Origin: Bacteroidetes bacterium UBA2475
GTDB taxonomy: Bacteria; Bacteroidota; Bacteroidia; B-17B0; Aurantibacillaceae
Length of the DNA: 64,000 bases
Reading direction: 5' to 3'
Assembly: GCA_002342065.1 (NCBI GenBank)
Contig: DDPF01000018.1
Coordinates: 62,001-126,000 of the forward strand
Part shown: in pieces, positions 51,089 through 60,317 of the stretch
Layout of the letters: each line of letters starts with the position of its first letter
Numbering within the stretch: the stretch's first letter is position 1
Made by a program: the position numbers and the translations under genes
The notes under the pieces: model-generated
Told to the model about the DNA's origin: nothing
Database searches by the model: none
Seen by the model: the letters and a program-made list of their open reading frames with translations, nothing else

Positions 51089-53452
51089 TTATTTCTTAAA
51101 AATGCCCATGGTTTCAAGCTCCTCAAGAGGGATACGCCTGTTTTTATAAATAATGGTAACAAAGGCATCGTTTTGCCCTGCAACAACAACTTTTTTATTG
51201 TGTTGGTAAGCAGCTCTTAATGTTTTAAACGATCCGCCAATTGTTATTCTTGTAATACCATCGGCCAATAAAAGGTTCTCTAATTTGCCGCAATCTTTTA
51301 AATGTGGAAAATCATACGCTTTAGGAAATTTAAAAGCAGCTATCTGTACCCTAAAGTCTAAACTATCTGCACTTGCATCAGGGTATTTATCTGTATATAG
51401 TTTTATTTTTTCCTGTGCTGGCGTTTGAGGTACAAAATTTTCAACCGTCATATTTGCCGGCCTTACAACTGTTTTGGGTGTTGAAGGAACCGTGGGTGAC
51501 AGAACAATTTGCGTTGACGGTTCCATAGCTTTAAGAATAGCCAGTGTTGATGTTGCTTTGGAAGTTGTTGCAGTAGGTGTAGAATTTATAGTAGGAGTTA
51601 CTTTTAAAACAGAGGTTGTTGGCGTTGATGCTACTGTATTTGTTTTAACAACTGCTACGGTTGGTGTTGAATTAATTGTTGGTGTAACTTTTGCAACCGT
51701 GGGAGTTGTAACAGCAACCGTTGGTGTAGATGCAATTGTATTTGTTTTAACGACAGCTACAGTTGGCGTTGAAACTTTTGTAACCGCAACTGATGGCGTT
51801 ATAGAAGCTACAGTAGGTGTTATTTTAGCCACGAGCACGGTTGGTGTAACAACGGCTTTTAAAGTATCGGGTTTACGATCAAAATCAATATTTTGTATCC
51901 TTTCAACATAGCCGGTAATTCCGTTTGTTGATACGGTAATTGTTTGCGGCTGTAATTTTGTTCTTGAATATGTTATTTTGTATTGTGCGCCGGGAGGTAA
52001 CGATACCAGATATTTACCTTTGTTTGAGCGTAAATTTTTATAAACCGAATTACTTCCAGAAACGATCTCTACTTTTATTTCGGCATCAACCGATTCGTTG
52101 CTTTTAGAAATATCGCCTTTTAATAAAAGTACAGAAGGCTTGTTAGTTTCAAATCCTGTTTCAACTACATAAATATCATTTAGCCCCCGACCACCTTTTT
52201 TTCCACTGCTGTAATAACCTTTTGTTCCATTTGCGGCCAATACAAAATAAATATCATCGTCAGGCGAGTTAACAGGATAACCAAAATTCTCAATCTTCTT
52301 AAATGTAGAATCTTTTAGATCCATATTAGCCCTAAAAATATCGTAACCTCCGCTACTCTTTAATCCTTTTGAACTGTAAAATAATGTTCTGCCATCGGCG
52401 TGCATAAATGGCGCATCTTCATCATAAGCCGTATTAACAGAATCTCCGAGATTGATTATTTTTCCCCAGGTAGAATCGGGTAATAATTTTGCACTGTAAA
52501 TATCTTTGCCTCCAAAACCTCCGCTACGTTCGCTCGAAAAATAAATTGTTTTACCATCCGGAGATAAAGAGCAATGACCATCCCATGAATAAGAGTTTAT
52601 TTTACCTTTTAATTTTACCGGTTGCGAATAGGTGTCGCCAATTAAATAACTTGCATAAATATCGCCATGTCCATCGGTTACATCTTTATACGTAAACATA
52701 ACCAAAGCATCCTGACTTAAAGAAAGCACTACATCATTACTTGTTGTATTTATATTATCTAAAGCAACAGGTTCCTGGAATTTATCTTTTACGTTTTGAG
52801 AAAGATAAATATCAGAGGTGTATATACCATTTACATCAGGCTGCAGATAACCATTTAATTTACCGCCTTTACTTTTGGTACCTGTATAGTTAAAGATCAT
52901 TACAGCCTCATCAATTGAAATTGCGGGGAGAAATTCTTCATCGGCGGAGTTAAGATCGGTTAGACTAGTTACTTTTGCTTTGTTGGGATTTGAATTATAA
53001 ACTTTAGCATTGCTGATGTAACGTTTTAAAAGTTCGCCTTTAGCTTTTTCCGCCGCTTTTATTCGTTTGTAAGAGAGATGTTTATTTACAAGATCAATAG
53101 CTTCATCAAACCTGTAATTGTAATGATAAGCCCGTGCAAGATCGTATTCTATCTGATCGATATTAGCATTATTAGCATACACTTCCGACAAAGCAGTTAA
53201 ACACTCTTGGTACTTATCGCTTCTATATAGGCAGCAAATACCGTATAAATACTTTATAAAATCTTCTTTAGGGTGACTAAGGTGAATGTTCTCAAAAATG
53301 GGTAGTGCAATTTTATAATTTGTTTCTTCGTATAATAACAAAGCATTATCTAATGAATCCCTCTCTGCCAAACGCCATTTACGGGTATTAGTGATCTGGG
53401 AGGAAACAGCAAAAAATAGTATGTGAAAAATAATTATTAAAAATATTCTCAT
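51089..53452 (-). CDS. PD40 propeller protein with a threonine/proline-rich repeat region and C-terminal SPOR-like domain
   Basis: A 787-residue protein with signal segment MRIFLIIIFHILFFAVSSQ. I start at the ATG at 53452; an ATG in the first 11 codons of the open frame would overlap the GT39 gene. A TPR-like region (about 30-150) is followed by a PD40 propeller (about 170-440) with FSSERSGGFGGKDIYS-like blades, a small beta domain (about 460-530), and a low-complexity region (about 535-665) of TPTVAVVKTNT units in which the same DNA words recur. It ends in a SPOR-like domain with DFRVQIAAFKFPKAYDF. The first part resembles PorE; the end replaces OmpA with a SPOR domain, which binds peptidoglycan. 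It sits in a large operon. Confidence 0.85.
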   Translation of the reverse strand: MRIFLIIIFHILFFAVSSQITNTRKWRLAERDSLDNALLLYEETNYKIALPIFENIHLSHPKEDFIKYLYGICCLYRSDKYQECLTALSEVYANNANIDQIEYDLARAYHYNYRFDEAIDLVNKHLSYKRIKAAEKAKGELLKRYISNAKVYNSNPNKAKVTSLTDLNSADEEFLPAISIDEAVMIFNYTGTKSKGGKLNGYLQPDVNGIYTSDIYLSQNVKDKFQEPVALDNINTTSNDVVLSLSQDALVMFTYKDVTDGHGDIYASYLIGDTYSQPVKLKGKINSYSWDGHCSLSPDGKTIYFSSERSGGFGGKDIYSAKLLPDSTWGKIINLGDSVNTAYDEDAPFMHADGRTLFYSSKGLKSSGGYDIFRANMDLKDSTFKKIENFGYPVNSPDDDIYFVLAANGTKGYYSSGKKGGRGLNDIYVVETGFETNKPSVLLLKGDISKSNESVDAEIKVEIVSGSNSVYKNLRSNKGKYLVSLPPGAQYKITYSRTKLQPQTITVSTNGITGYVERIQNIDFDRKPDTLKAVVTPTVLVAKITPTVASITPSVAVTKVSTPTVAVVKTNTIASTPTVAVTTPTVAKVTPTINSTPTVAVVKTNTVASTPTTSVLKVTPTINSTPTATTSKATSTLAILKAMEPSTQIVLSPTVPSTPKTVVRPANMTVENFVPQTPAQEKIKLYTDKYPDASADSLDFRVQIAAFKFPKAYDFPHLKDCGKLENLLLADGITRITIGGSFKTLRAAYQHNKKVVVAGQNDAFVTIIYKNRRIPLEELETMGIFKK

Positions 53453-53456
53453 AATT

Positions 53457-54866
53457 TTATTGACCATTAAAAATGGTAACCTCAATGCCCTTATAAAACT
53501 TTGTTGAAAATACTTTTTTATTTCTACTTATGAAATGTTTTTCAATAGGATTATCATTGTTTTTAATGTTATGAAAGGATTGAAGAAGAAAAACACTTGA
53601 ATTATTAGGGTAGTTAATTTTGCTTAAACCGGCAGTATCATTCATTGCATAGATATGGTTGACAGAGCAAATTGAGTCGAAAGCCTTATAATTCAGAAAC
53701 CCATCGTATGAATAGTATAAAAATAATCCCAAATTATCCCTCGTATTTATAATAACAATATCGTTTTCTTTTTTGTTTTCTTTTACAACGGTTGTTAAAG
53801 ACCTGTAATCACTTGGTCCATTTTTGATAAGGTTAATACTATACGTTTCAAATACAATTAACAGGATGATAACTACCACGCCGATTTTTTTGAACGAAAA
53901 TAACTGGTGTACAAAAATCAATGTTGCAAAGGGAACACAAAAAATTAAATATCTTGGTAAGAACATAGGTTTAAAAGATCCTATTATGAATAAAAAAAAG
54001 ATCGAGAAAAAGCCAAGGATCAAACAATAAAGTTTTATACGACTGGCATCTTCAACTTTATTTGTAAAATACATAAAGGTAAAAAAAAGTAAAACAACAA
54101 TAAATATAACGGCAGTTAACGGGTTATAGAAAAGGTCTGAAAGGCTTGAAATTAAGTTGCTAAAACCAGCGGGTTCTAACCAAAAATCATCCTTTTTATT
54201 AAAATTTAAGATATTTAAAAATTGTTTTTTAGTAAACCTAAGCGATATAAATCCAAGGATAATTAAACTTTGTATCGCAAAAAAAGAAACGTATTTTTTT
54301 TTATGAAAAAATAAAATGATGAGATATTGAACAAACACAATTAAACCCGCTAAATAATGCGTGTATATTATGAGGAAACTTACAAAGGATAATAAGATCA
54401 AATTAAATAATTTTGGATCCTTTAGATATTTAAAGAACTGAATGGTTGAAATAACGGCAAGTAAAAGAACCAAAGAGTAAGCTCGTGTTTCCTGCGAATA
54501 AAAAAGAATAAAATTTGAAAGTGTTAAAAACACTGAGCTAATGACCGCAGTTTTATTGTCGAAATGTTTACGTGCAAATAGGTAAAATAAACCAAAGGCA
54601 ACAGCCACAAATAAAACACTTAAAAATCTTGAGTTGAACTCGCTTATTGGAATAACAGAGTGCCATACCCACAAGCAGTAATAATAAAATGGTGGATTAT
54701 TATCCCATTCAGCTTCATGCTTTATATGTCCAAAATCAAGTTGGGTATCCTTGACACTGATCATCTCATCATACCAGAAGGGAGTTGCGTCTAAAAAAAA
54801 AGATTTTAAAATTACGTTTGCAATTATAATTAAAACAAAAAATAAGTATTTATTATTTATACTCAC
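53457..54866 (-). CDS. Glycosyltransferase family 39 (PMT/ArnT-like) membrane protein
   Basis: A 469-residue protein with around eleven membrane segments. The GT-C signature is in the first periplasmic loop: ATPFWYDEMISVKDTQLDF with the catalytic acidic pair, WDNNPPFYYYCLWVW, and then SRFLSVLFVAVAFGLFY and SQETRAYSLVLLLAV. The family moves a sugar from a polyprenyl phosphate donor to proteins or lipids at the outer face of the inner membrane. The start is a GTG, whose GTGA overlaps the stop of the upstream T9SS gene, so translation is coupled. It is 4 bases before the PD40-SPOR gene. Its acceptor could be the operon's own exported proteins (inference). Confidence 0.9.
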   Translation of the reverse strand: MSINNKYLFFVLIIIANVILKSFFLDATPFWYDEMISVKDTQLDFGHIKHEAEWDNNPPFYYYCLWVWHSVIPISEFNSRFLSVLFVAVAFGLFYLFARKHFDNKTAVISSVFLTLSNFILFYSQETRAYSLVLLLAVISTIQFFKYLKDPKLFNLILLSFVSFLIIYTHYLAGLIVFVQYLIILFFHKKKYVSFFAIQSLIILGFISLRFTKKQFLNILNFNKKDDFWLEPAGFSNLISSLSDLFYNPLTAVIFIVVLLFFTFMYFTNKVEDASRIKLYCLILGFFSIFFLFIIGSFKPMFLPRYLIFCVPFATLIFVHQLFSFKKIGVVVIILLIVFETYSINLIKNGPSDYRSLTTVVKENKKENDIVIINTRDNLGLFLYYSYDGFLNYKAFDSICSVNHIYAMNDTAGLSKINYPNNSSVFLLQSFHNIKNNDNPIEKHFISRNKKVFSTKFYKGIEVTIFNGQ

Positions 54867-56305
54867 TTCCTAATAATTTTTGCATTGTAAATATTACCAT
54901 TGTTGTATCTAAATCTTAAAATATACATTGAAGGATCAAGTTCAATTATATTGATCTTTAAATTCGTTTCGACGTTTTTATATTCCTTTATTTTTTTGCC
55001 ATGCAGATCACAAATTTCTATAGCGTATGGTATTTCGGCGTTTAGAAATTCAATTGCAAGATTAAGATCATCTTCATACAAAATAGTAGGTTTTTGAATT
55101 TTTGAATTTTCTTTTACTCCAACTACATTTGAATAGGTAATAACTGTACTGTCCAGTTTGATCATAAATACATCTTCCCCAATACTTCCAAAACTTAAGG
55201 TTGACCCTGTGCAAACGTAGCCTCCATCTGATGTACCTTCAATGGAATAAAGTATCTCATCTTCCGGCCCAACAAAAGAATTAGCTTTGTAGTAATAACC
55301 AAAAATAACCGTTAAAAAAATATTCCCATCCATTTTAAATGATGGCACTGGTACACTTCGTAAATTAGCAGTTAAAACAGGTATTGATGGTTGATATGAA
55401 TTTGCTAATGAAACAAAAGCTTCATCTGTAGAGCTAGCATAATAATGATTTTCCCAAAGAAATCCCCCAGTTGCATTAAGACTATAAATTAAAGATTCTG
55501 TTTTTGGATTTGATGTGTATGTTTTTGCACCGCAAATAACAAAATCTGTATTTGGCTTTAGAACGATATCGTTTGCGTAATCTTTTCCCGCTGCTCCAAA
55601 AGTCTTAGTAAAAATTGTGTCACCATTAAGGTCAAGTTTTGCAAAATAACAATCACCGTTCAAATCACCTTTACTTTCTGTATAACCAACAGAAGCCAAA
55701 AACAGATCATTTGTTACAATAATTGAACGCAACTCCTCGTTTTCGACACCCCCAATAAATTTTTGTTGTACTAAGTTACCAGAATAATCAAATTTTAAAA
55801 ACAGACCATCTTTTTTTCCGTGCCCATAACTACTGGTGTTACCTACAACTGCAATATCTCCATCAGGTGTTAAAACAACATCATTTGCAAAATCCCAATC
55901 TGTTCCGCCAAAGGTCTTTTGCCAAATAAGATTTCCGGCTTTATCTGTTCTAACTAAATAAACATCGTAACCACCGGCACCAAAAGAATTTGTAAAACCC
56001 GCAACTACATAACCCGAATCAGGTAACTGAACTACAGATTTACCAACATCGTTAGTAAAACCACCAAAAGTTTTTTGCCATATAACTACGCCAAAACTAT
56101 CAACTTTAACAAGATACATATCCGTATTTCCTGCGCCATAACTCGACGTGCTGCCTGTAACAATATACTGTCTGTCTTTTGTAGGCTTCACCGAATATCC
56201 AATATCAACACCATAACCACCAAATTTTGTAAAGAATCGTAAAGGCGGCTGACAAAAAACAGTTACCGAAAAAAGTAAGAATTGTAATAAAATTATTTTA
56301 CGCAT
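54863..56305 (-). CDS. T9SS-secreted beta-propeller protein (SBBP-like repeats)
   Basis: A 480-residue protein with signal peptide ending VFCQ. Repeats of the form GYVVAGFTNSFGAGGYDVYLVRTDKAGNLIWQKTFGG make up a six- to seven-blade propeller (about 20-390), the seven-bladed or SBBP-like type. The C-terminus (about 400-480) is a T9SS-type tail (EICDLHGKKIKEYKNVETN ... YILRFRYNNGNIYNAKIIRK). It is expected at the surface or secreted. Its stop overlaps the GT39 start by 4 bases, and it starts one base after the barrel gene. No enzymatic motif is visible. Confidence 0.87.
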   Translation of the reverse strand: MRKIILLQFLLFSVTVFCQPPLRFFTKFGGYGVDIGYSVKPTKDRQYIVTGSTSSYGAGNTDMYLVKVDSFGVVIWQKTFGGFTNDVGKSVVQLPDSGYVVAGFTNSFGAGGYDVYLVRTDKAGNLIWQKTFGGTDWDFANDVVLTPDGDIAVVGNTSSYGHGKKDGLFLKFDYSGNLVQQKFIGGVENEELRSIIVTNDLFLASVGYTESKGDLNGDCYFAKLDLNGDTIFTKTFGAAGKDYANDIVLKPNTDFVICGAKTYTSNPKTESLIYSLNATGGFLWENHYYASSTDEAFVSLANSYQPSIPVLTANLRSVPVPSFKMDGNIFLTVIFGYYYKANSFVGPEDEILYSIEGTSDGGYVCTGSTLSFGSIGEDVFMIKLDSTVITYSNVVGVKENSKIQKPTILYEDDLNLAIEFLNAEIPYAIEICDLHGKKIKEYKNVETNLKINIIELDPSMYILRFRYNNGNIYNAKIIRK

Positions 56306-56306
56306 G

Positions 56307-57560
56307 TTACTTAAATTTTTTTGCTAAACTAAAAAACAAACCCTGTCCCGATGCACTTTTTGGAACAAAATACCCTTGCAAACTATTACTACCAATACGA
56401 AGAAACCAGTTCTTACAATTCCACGTTACTGATGTGCCAACGTTTAATCGTACATAACCACCATAACCCACATGCAAACCAAAACTCACATTTTTTACGC
56501 GGTAATCTGGTTCAACAAAAATATAAGGCTTGTAATTAGCGTTAAAAATATATCTGAATCCTGTTTGCAAACAAAATAATTCCTGTTTTCCAAAATAAAT
56601 TTTATTGATGATAATTAAATTGGTTGGGATGTTTGTGTTAAAATTTTCTGTTCTTGCATTTGTTAATCCTCTTAATAAACTATCCCTGTTTATCCTATTA
56701 AGCGTTGAATCTTTAAGGTCGGCAATATTATTTACAGTATAACCGCTAAAGCGCAGGGTTGAGTCACTATTGTATTGCACGCTATTATTAAGCCAGTGAA
56801 TAAAACCAATATTATTGGCATTGGCAATTAACACACTTCGTTTACCTATATTACTTTTGTATGGTGTTTCAAAAAAGATGTCAGCACTTGCCCCTACACC
56901 ATTAAAACCGGTTATTCTTTTGTTATTTGTATCGCTTATGGCCAAATTAAAATTTGAATTAAGTACGAGTTCACTGCCATCGGCTGACGTGTATAAGCCT
57001 GAATTTTTATTTGTTTTTAAATAAAATAATTGCTCACCTTTTAAAAAAGAAAGTGACACGCCGATCTTGCCTATCGAATCTACTTTATGCATGATAACGC
57101 CAAATTTTACTTCCTGAAACCTTAACGCATTGAGATTGCAATTTTCTAGATTGGCGGTTAAACCACGGTATGAATCGTTACCATAAAATAATAAATTGTA
57201 AAAATCTTTAGAGTAAGTGGCATTTAATATTTCCTGATTCTTAAAGCCTATTAAATAATCGAATTTGCTGTTGCCTTTAATAAAAGTGCTTAAACCGTAA
57301 TTAAAATTAATACCAAAATTATTTTTTTGTCTTAGGTGCCTTGCCGATTCTTTTTTAAGGTCGTTATCAATATAACCTCCAAATATTAATTTGTTGGTAA
57401 GGCTGCTGCTCATACCATTGCTACCGGCATCAAAATCAACATTAACAGATACACTGCGTTTTACACTTTCATAATTTATGAATTCTGTATTATATTGTGC
57501 TTTTACAGCACAATAAAAAATAAAAAACAAAAAACTTATGTAAATTTTATTCTTGCCCAT
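56307..57560 (-). CDS. DUF5723-like outer-membrane protein
   Basis: A 417-residue protein with signal peptide MGKNKIYISFLFFIFYCAVKAQ. The sequence is rich in beta strands and aromatic positions (FGINFNYGLSTFIKGNSKFDYLIGF, ADIFFETPYKSNIGKRSVLIANA, NIGFIHWLNNSV), which fits the DUF5723 family of Bacteroidota outer-membrane barrels by general pattern and length. The function is unknown; such barrels often accompany T9SS cargo genes. It starts in an overlap with the upstream lipoprotein gene (TAATG) and is followed by the T9SS propeller gene after one base, so it could be its surface partner (inference). Confidence 0.78.
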   Translation of the reverse strand: MGKNKIYISFLFFIFYCAVKAQYNTEFINYESVKRSVSVNVDFDAGSNGMSSSLTNKLIFGGYIDNDLKKESARHLRQKNNFGINFNYGLSTFIKGNSKFDYLIGFKNQEILNATYSKDFYNLLFYGNDSYRGLTANLENCNLNALRFQEVKFGVIMHKVDSIGKIGVSLSFLKGEQLFYLKTNKNSGLYTSADGSELVLNSNFNLAISDTNNKRITGFNGVGASADIFFETPYKSNIGKRSVLIANANNIGFIHWLNNSVQYNSDSTLRFSGYTVNNIADLKDSTLNRINRDSLLRGLTNARTENFNTNIPTNLIIINKIYFGKQELFCLQTGFRYIFNANYKPYIFVEPDYRVKNVSFGLHVGYGGYVRLNVGTSVTWNCKNWFLRIGSNSLQGYFVPKSASGQGLFFSLAKKFK

Positions 57561-59149
57561 TAATTTTGATTGACATTATAATTTAATTCGGCAATAATAT
57601 TTATATCAAAAGAATAATTTTCGTACAATTTAATATCCGGCGGATTTGGCGGCATAATAAAATATGTAACCAGTTTTATTGTTTTTGTTTTCTTTAAATT
57701 CTCAATTCTAACTTTTGTTACAGGCACATTTAATTTTGTTTGGGTTGCTGAAATAACTATATTTTGTGCATCTACTACTCCTCTTTCCATAAAATTATTA
57801 CCGGGTGTAAATAAAGAATCAATTACCTGGTTTTGTTCGTTAATTAAATATGCCTGCAACTGTGCTCTAAAAGGATAACTGTTTAATGCTGAAATAACAA
57901 AATTACCAGAGTTTACATTTTCTAGTTGTTTTACATTTGTAAAATCTACTGTAGAATTTGAGATCAATTTAAAATAACTGGCGTTAAAACGTAATGGAAT
58001 ATTTATATCTGCCAATACTTTGATACCGGTATTATAAAAAGCAAAATCGTTATACCCGGATAGATTTCCGAGTGGATTAACGTTAATACTGCCCTGGTAA
58101 GTTAATTTATTTGGGAGATTAGATAAGAAGGGAACAATATTACTATTTGCATTAGTAACAGAAATGGTTTTAATACTTGGGAAAATAGTGTAACCAACTT
58201 TTGAGGCCCGATTAACATTTATATTTGACAGCAAACCATTTGTTAACGCTACACTAGAATTATTTATTGAGTTGATGGATTTAATATTTGAAAGACTGGC
58301 AGTGAATTCTGCACCAAACTCATTTAAAATTTTAAAATTTAAAGTGGCGCTATTCAGTAAAAAATTAGATGCCTGGAAATTCTCAAAAATATCAAAACGG
58401 GCGGTATCTAAAGGCACATCTATTGTCTGCTGACCAAAATAACCTTCAACATACTCAGGCACTATTTTAGAATAGGTTAGATAGGCTTTGGCTCCTGAGC
58501 CGTATGCGGCGGTAACTGAATTTGCACCGGGACTAAGTGAAACAGTATAGGCCTGCACGATCGTATTATAAGCGTTTCCGCTTAAACCACGCATGTTTAA
58601 ACTATATCCCGATAAATCGTATGTTTTAAAAAGTGTGTCATTATTTGGAGGCACAGTTTCAAAGATGGTCAAAGGTTGTCCGTTTTTTTTAGCGCTCGGT
58701 ATTACATACAAAAGATCCAAAGGCTGAGGCAGGTCGTTTGTTAGTTTGATCTTTAGCAAACCACTTCTTATATCTACCCTTTTTAGCGCAACCCCATTAG
58801 AAATGTTAAAATTAAGCTCTGTTGAAGGAAAGAAAGTGAGTGACTGACCGGGTGTAAGGGCAATACCAAAGGGTGAAGGCACTGTAAATGAATTTACAAT
58901 TGATGTATCCGGTAAGCTCAATAAAGAATCAAGCTTTATAGCAGTAATTTCGCGGGTTACATTAAGGCTTAAAAGTCCTGTATTATCGGCAGTAAAAATA
59001 GAATCGCCAATAAAATTCTTAATATTTAATGAGCTTTTAACTACGGGGAAAACAACGTCAACATCCCAACTGGCAGAAGCAGGTTTGCGGCAAGCGTAAA
59101 ACGCAGCTAAAATCAATAATAAAAGACAAAATTTTCTTAAAAGACCCAT
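57560..59149 (-). CDS. Large lipoprotein of unknown function
   Basis: A 529-residue protein. I choose the ATG at 59149, which puts a lipobox-type signal at the N-terminus: MGLLRKFCLLLLILAAFYACRKP, with Cys20 as the lipidated residue. The body is beta-strand rich with no recognised domain, and repeats of the kind SDTSIVNSFTVPSPFGIALTPG and FNASYFKLISNSTVDFTNV suggest several immunoglobulin-like modules. It is the first gene of a minus-strand operon (TAATG overlap with the DUF5723-like gene) and is preceded by a TATATTTG box whose start point would be at or next to the ATG. It may be the anchor of the secretion module that follows. Confidence 0.78.
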   Translation of the reverse strand: MGLLRKFCLLLLILAAFYACRKPASASWDVDVVFPVVKSSLNIKNFIGDSIFTADNTGLLSLNVTREITAIKLDSLLSLPDTSIVNSFTVPSPFGIALTPGQSLTFFPSTELNFNISNGVALKRVDIRSGLLKIKLTNDLPQPLDLLYVIPSAKKNGQPLTIFETVPPNNDTLFKTYDLSGYSLNMRGLSGNAYNTIVQAYTVSLSPGANSVTAAYGSGAKAYLTYSKIVPEYVEGYFGQQTIDVPLDTARFDIFENFQASNFLLNSATLNFKILNEFGAEFTASLSNIKSINSINNSSVALTNGLLSNINVNRASKVGYTIFPSIKTISVTNANSNIVPFLSNLPNKLTYQGSINVNPLGNLSGYNDFAFYNTGIKVLADINIPLRFNASYFKLISNSTVDFTNVKQLENVNSGNFVISALNSYPFRAQLQAYLINEQNQVIDSLFTPGNNFMERGVVDAQNIVISATQTKLNVPVTKVRIENLKKTKTIKLVTYFIMPPNPPDIKLYENYSFDINIIAELNYNVNQN

Positions 59150-59155
59150 TATATA

Positions 59156-59163
59156 CAAATATA
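59156..59163 (-). promoter_or_regulatory. -7 box TATATTTG of the seven-gene operon, close to a leaderless start
   Basis: TATATTTG on the minus strand ends seven bases before the ATG at 59149. It predicts a transcript starting at or near the start codon. No strong -33 element was seen. Confidence 0.5.
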
Positions 59164-59195
59164 TGGCATTTATACGAGCCTTAAAAATGTTTGTT

Positions 59196-59229
59196 TTTGT
59201 AAAAACAGCGGTTTTTTTCACTATATTTG
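59196..59229 (+). promoter_or_regulatory. Promoter TTTG-N22-TATATTTG for the 59240 gene
   Basis: TTTG (59196-59199), 22 bases, TATATTTG (59222-59229). The box ends 11 bases before the ATG at 59240, giving a very short leader. It is divergent from the box at 59156. Confidence 0.6.
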
Positions 59230-59239
59230 TATCTAGAAA

Positions 59240-59665
59240 ATGACATTCGGAATCCGGTTTTTTATATCTTGGCTTTTATCTGCAATAGTGATGTTCACGC
59301 TGTTTTATGTATGGCATGGTTATTTCCTGAATGACTTTAAACGCATAAATTTTCCACTTATTTGGTTTGTTACTTTTGCAGCGTTTACTTACCTCATTTT
59401 TGGAGCCGGCATCTACTTTTTATACGAATCGCAACCGCTTAAAAAAATAAGAAGTTTTATTGCTCGAGGCTTATTTTGCGGTATTGTAGCCGGGTTCTCT
59501 CTTTTTATGATCTCTACCATTGTAAATATTTCTCTTACAAAACATTTAAGTGTTAATCACCTTATGGTTGACTGTGCATGGCAAATAGCCGAACAAACTA
59601 TTGGGGCTATGGTTGTAGTATTATTTAAAATTATTATTCATGAACCTATTCATGAACATGCTTAG
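59240..59665 (+). CDS. Small integral membrane protein of unknown function
   Basis: A 141-residue protein with four hydrophobic segments (about 5-25, 40-62, 74-98, 117-133) and few charged loops. No family is recognised. The motif CAWQIAEQTIGAMVVV near the C-terminus looks conserved. It is driven by a short-leader promoter and is followed after 38 bases by the PASTA gene, so it may be the first gene of a rluD operon. A role in the envelope is plausible but unproven. Confidence 0.72.
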   Translation: MTFGIRFFISWLLSAIVMFTLFYVWHGYFLNDFKRINFPLIWFVTFAAFTYLIFGAGIYFLYESQPLKKIRSFIARGLFCGIVAGFSLFMISTIVNISLTKHLSVNHLMVDCAWQIAEQTIGAMVVVLFKIIIHEPIHEHA

Positions 59666-59703
59666 TTCATAGAGCATTGCCTAAAAACCACCCTTAACCT
59701 TAT

Positions 59704-60315
59704 ATGAGCAATTTTTTTTCTTTTTTAAAATCAAAACAATTTTTTGTTCATTTTGCAATCATCCTTGTCACCATTTTTCTTGTATTTTTTTGCCTTATTA
59801 AATGGTTAAGTTCATATACTAATCATGGCGCATTTGTTGAAGTGCCAGACTTTAAAGGCCAACAAATAGGCAATTTAAAAACATTTGTTACCAATAAAGA
59901 TATTTCGTTTCAAATAATTGACAGCATTTACGATCCCAGAGAAAAATCTGGAATTGTACTACGCCAGGAGCCTGAAGCAAAAAGTAAGGTTAAACACAAT
60001 AGAACCGTCTATTTATACGTTACAGGTATGGTTGCACCGCAAATTCAAATGCCAAAATTAATTGACAGAAGCGAGAGACAGGCAAGATTGATAATACAGA
60101 CCTATGGCCTTAAAATTGGTCATGTTACTGAAAAACAAGCCGATTGCAATGGCTGTGTTTTGTCGCAAACAATTGATGGCAAAGAAATTGAACCCGGAAC
60201 AGCGATAAAAAAAGGAAGTAAAATTAGTCTTGTGGTTGGTATAAAAGACAACAGCTATATTTCTAATCCCGGAGATACGGCAACAAGCCAGGATCCGGAT
60301 TTTGACAAAGAATAA
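59704..60315 (+). CDS. PASTA-domain membrane protein (no kinase domain)
   Basis: A 203-residue protein with one transmembrane segment (about 14-34, VHFAIILVTIFLVFFCLIKWL) and two PASTA domains outside. The first, from VEVPDFKGQQIGNLKTF to YVTG, and the second, from IQMPKLIDRSERQARLIIQTYGL to VVGIKD, both match the family. PASTA domains bind peptidoglycan or beta-lactam-like structures and usually sit on Ser/Thr kinases or PBPs; none of these is fused here. In Bacteroidota such stand-alone PASTA genes often precede rluD or ddl. It lies two bases before the T9SS gene. Confidence 0.9.
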   Translation: MSNFFSFLKSKQFFVHFAIILVTIFLVFFCLIKWLSSYTNHGAFVEVPDFKGQQIGNLKTFVTNKDISFQIIDSIYDPREKSGIVLRQEPEAKSKVKHNRTVYLYVTGMVAPQIQMPKLIDRSERQARLIIQTYGLKIGHVTEKQADCNGCVLSQTIDGKEIEPGTAIKKGSKISLVVGIKDNSYISNPGDTATSQDPDFDKE

Positions 60316-60317
60316 AT

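Noticed and set aside
51474..51911. A regular repeat stretch that could look like a CRISPR array or a plus-strand gene of 145 codons
   Set aside because: The words are coding repeats of the TPTVAVVKTNT region on the minus strand, without constant-length spacers; the plus-strand frame is a shadow of it.
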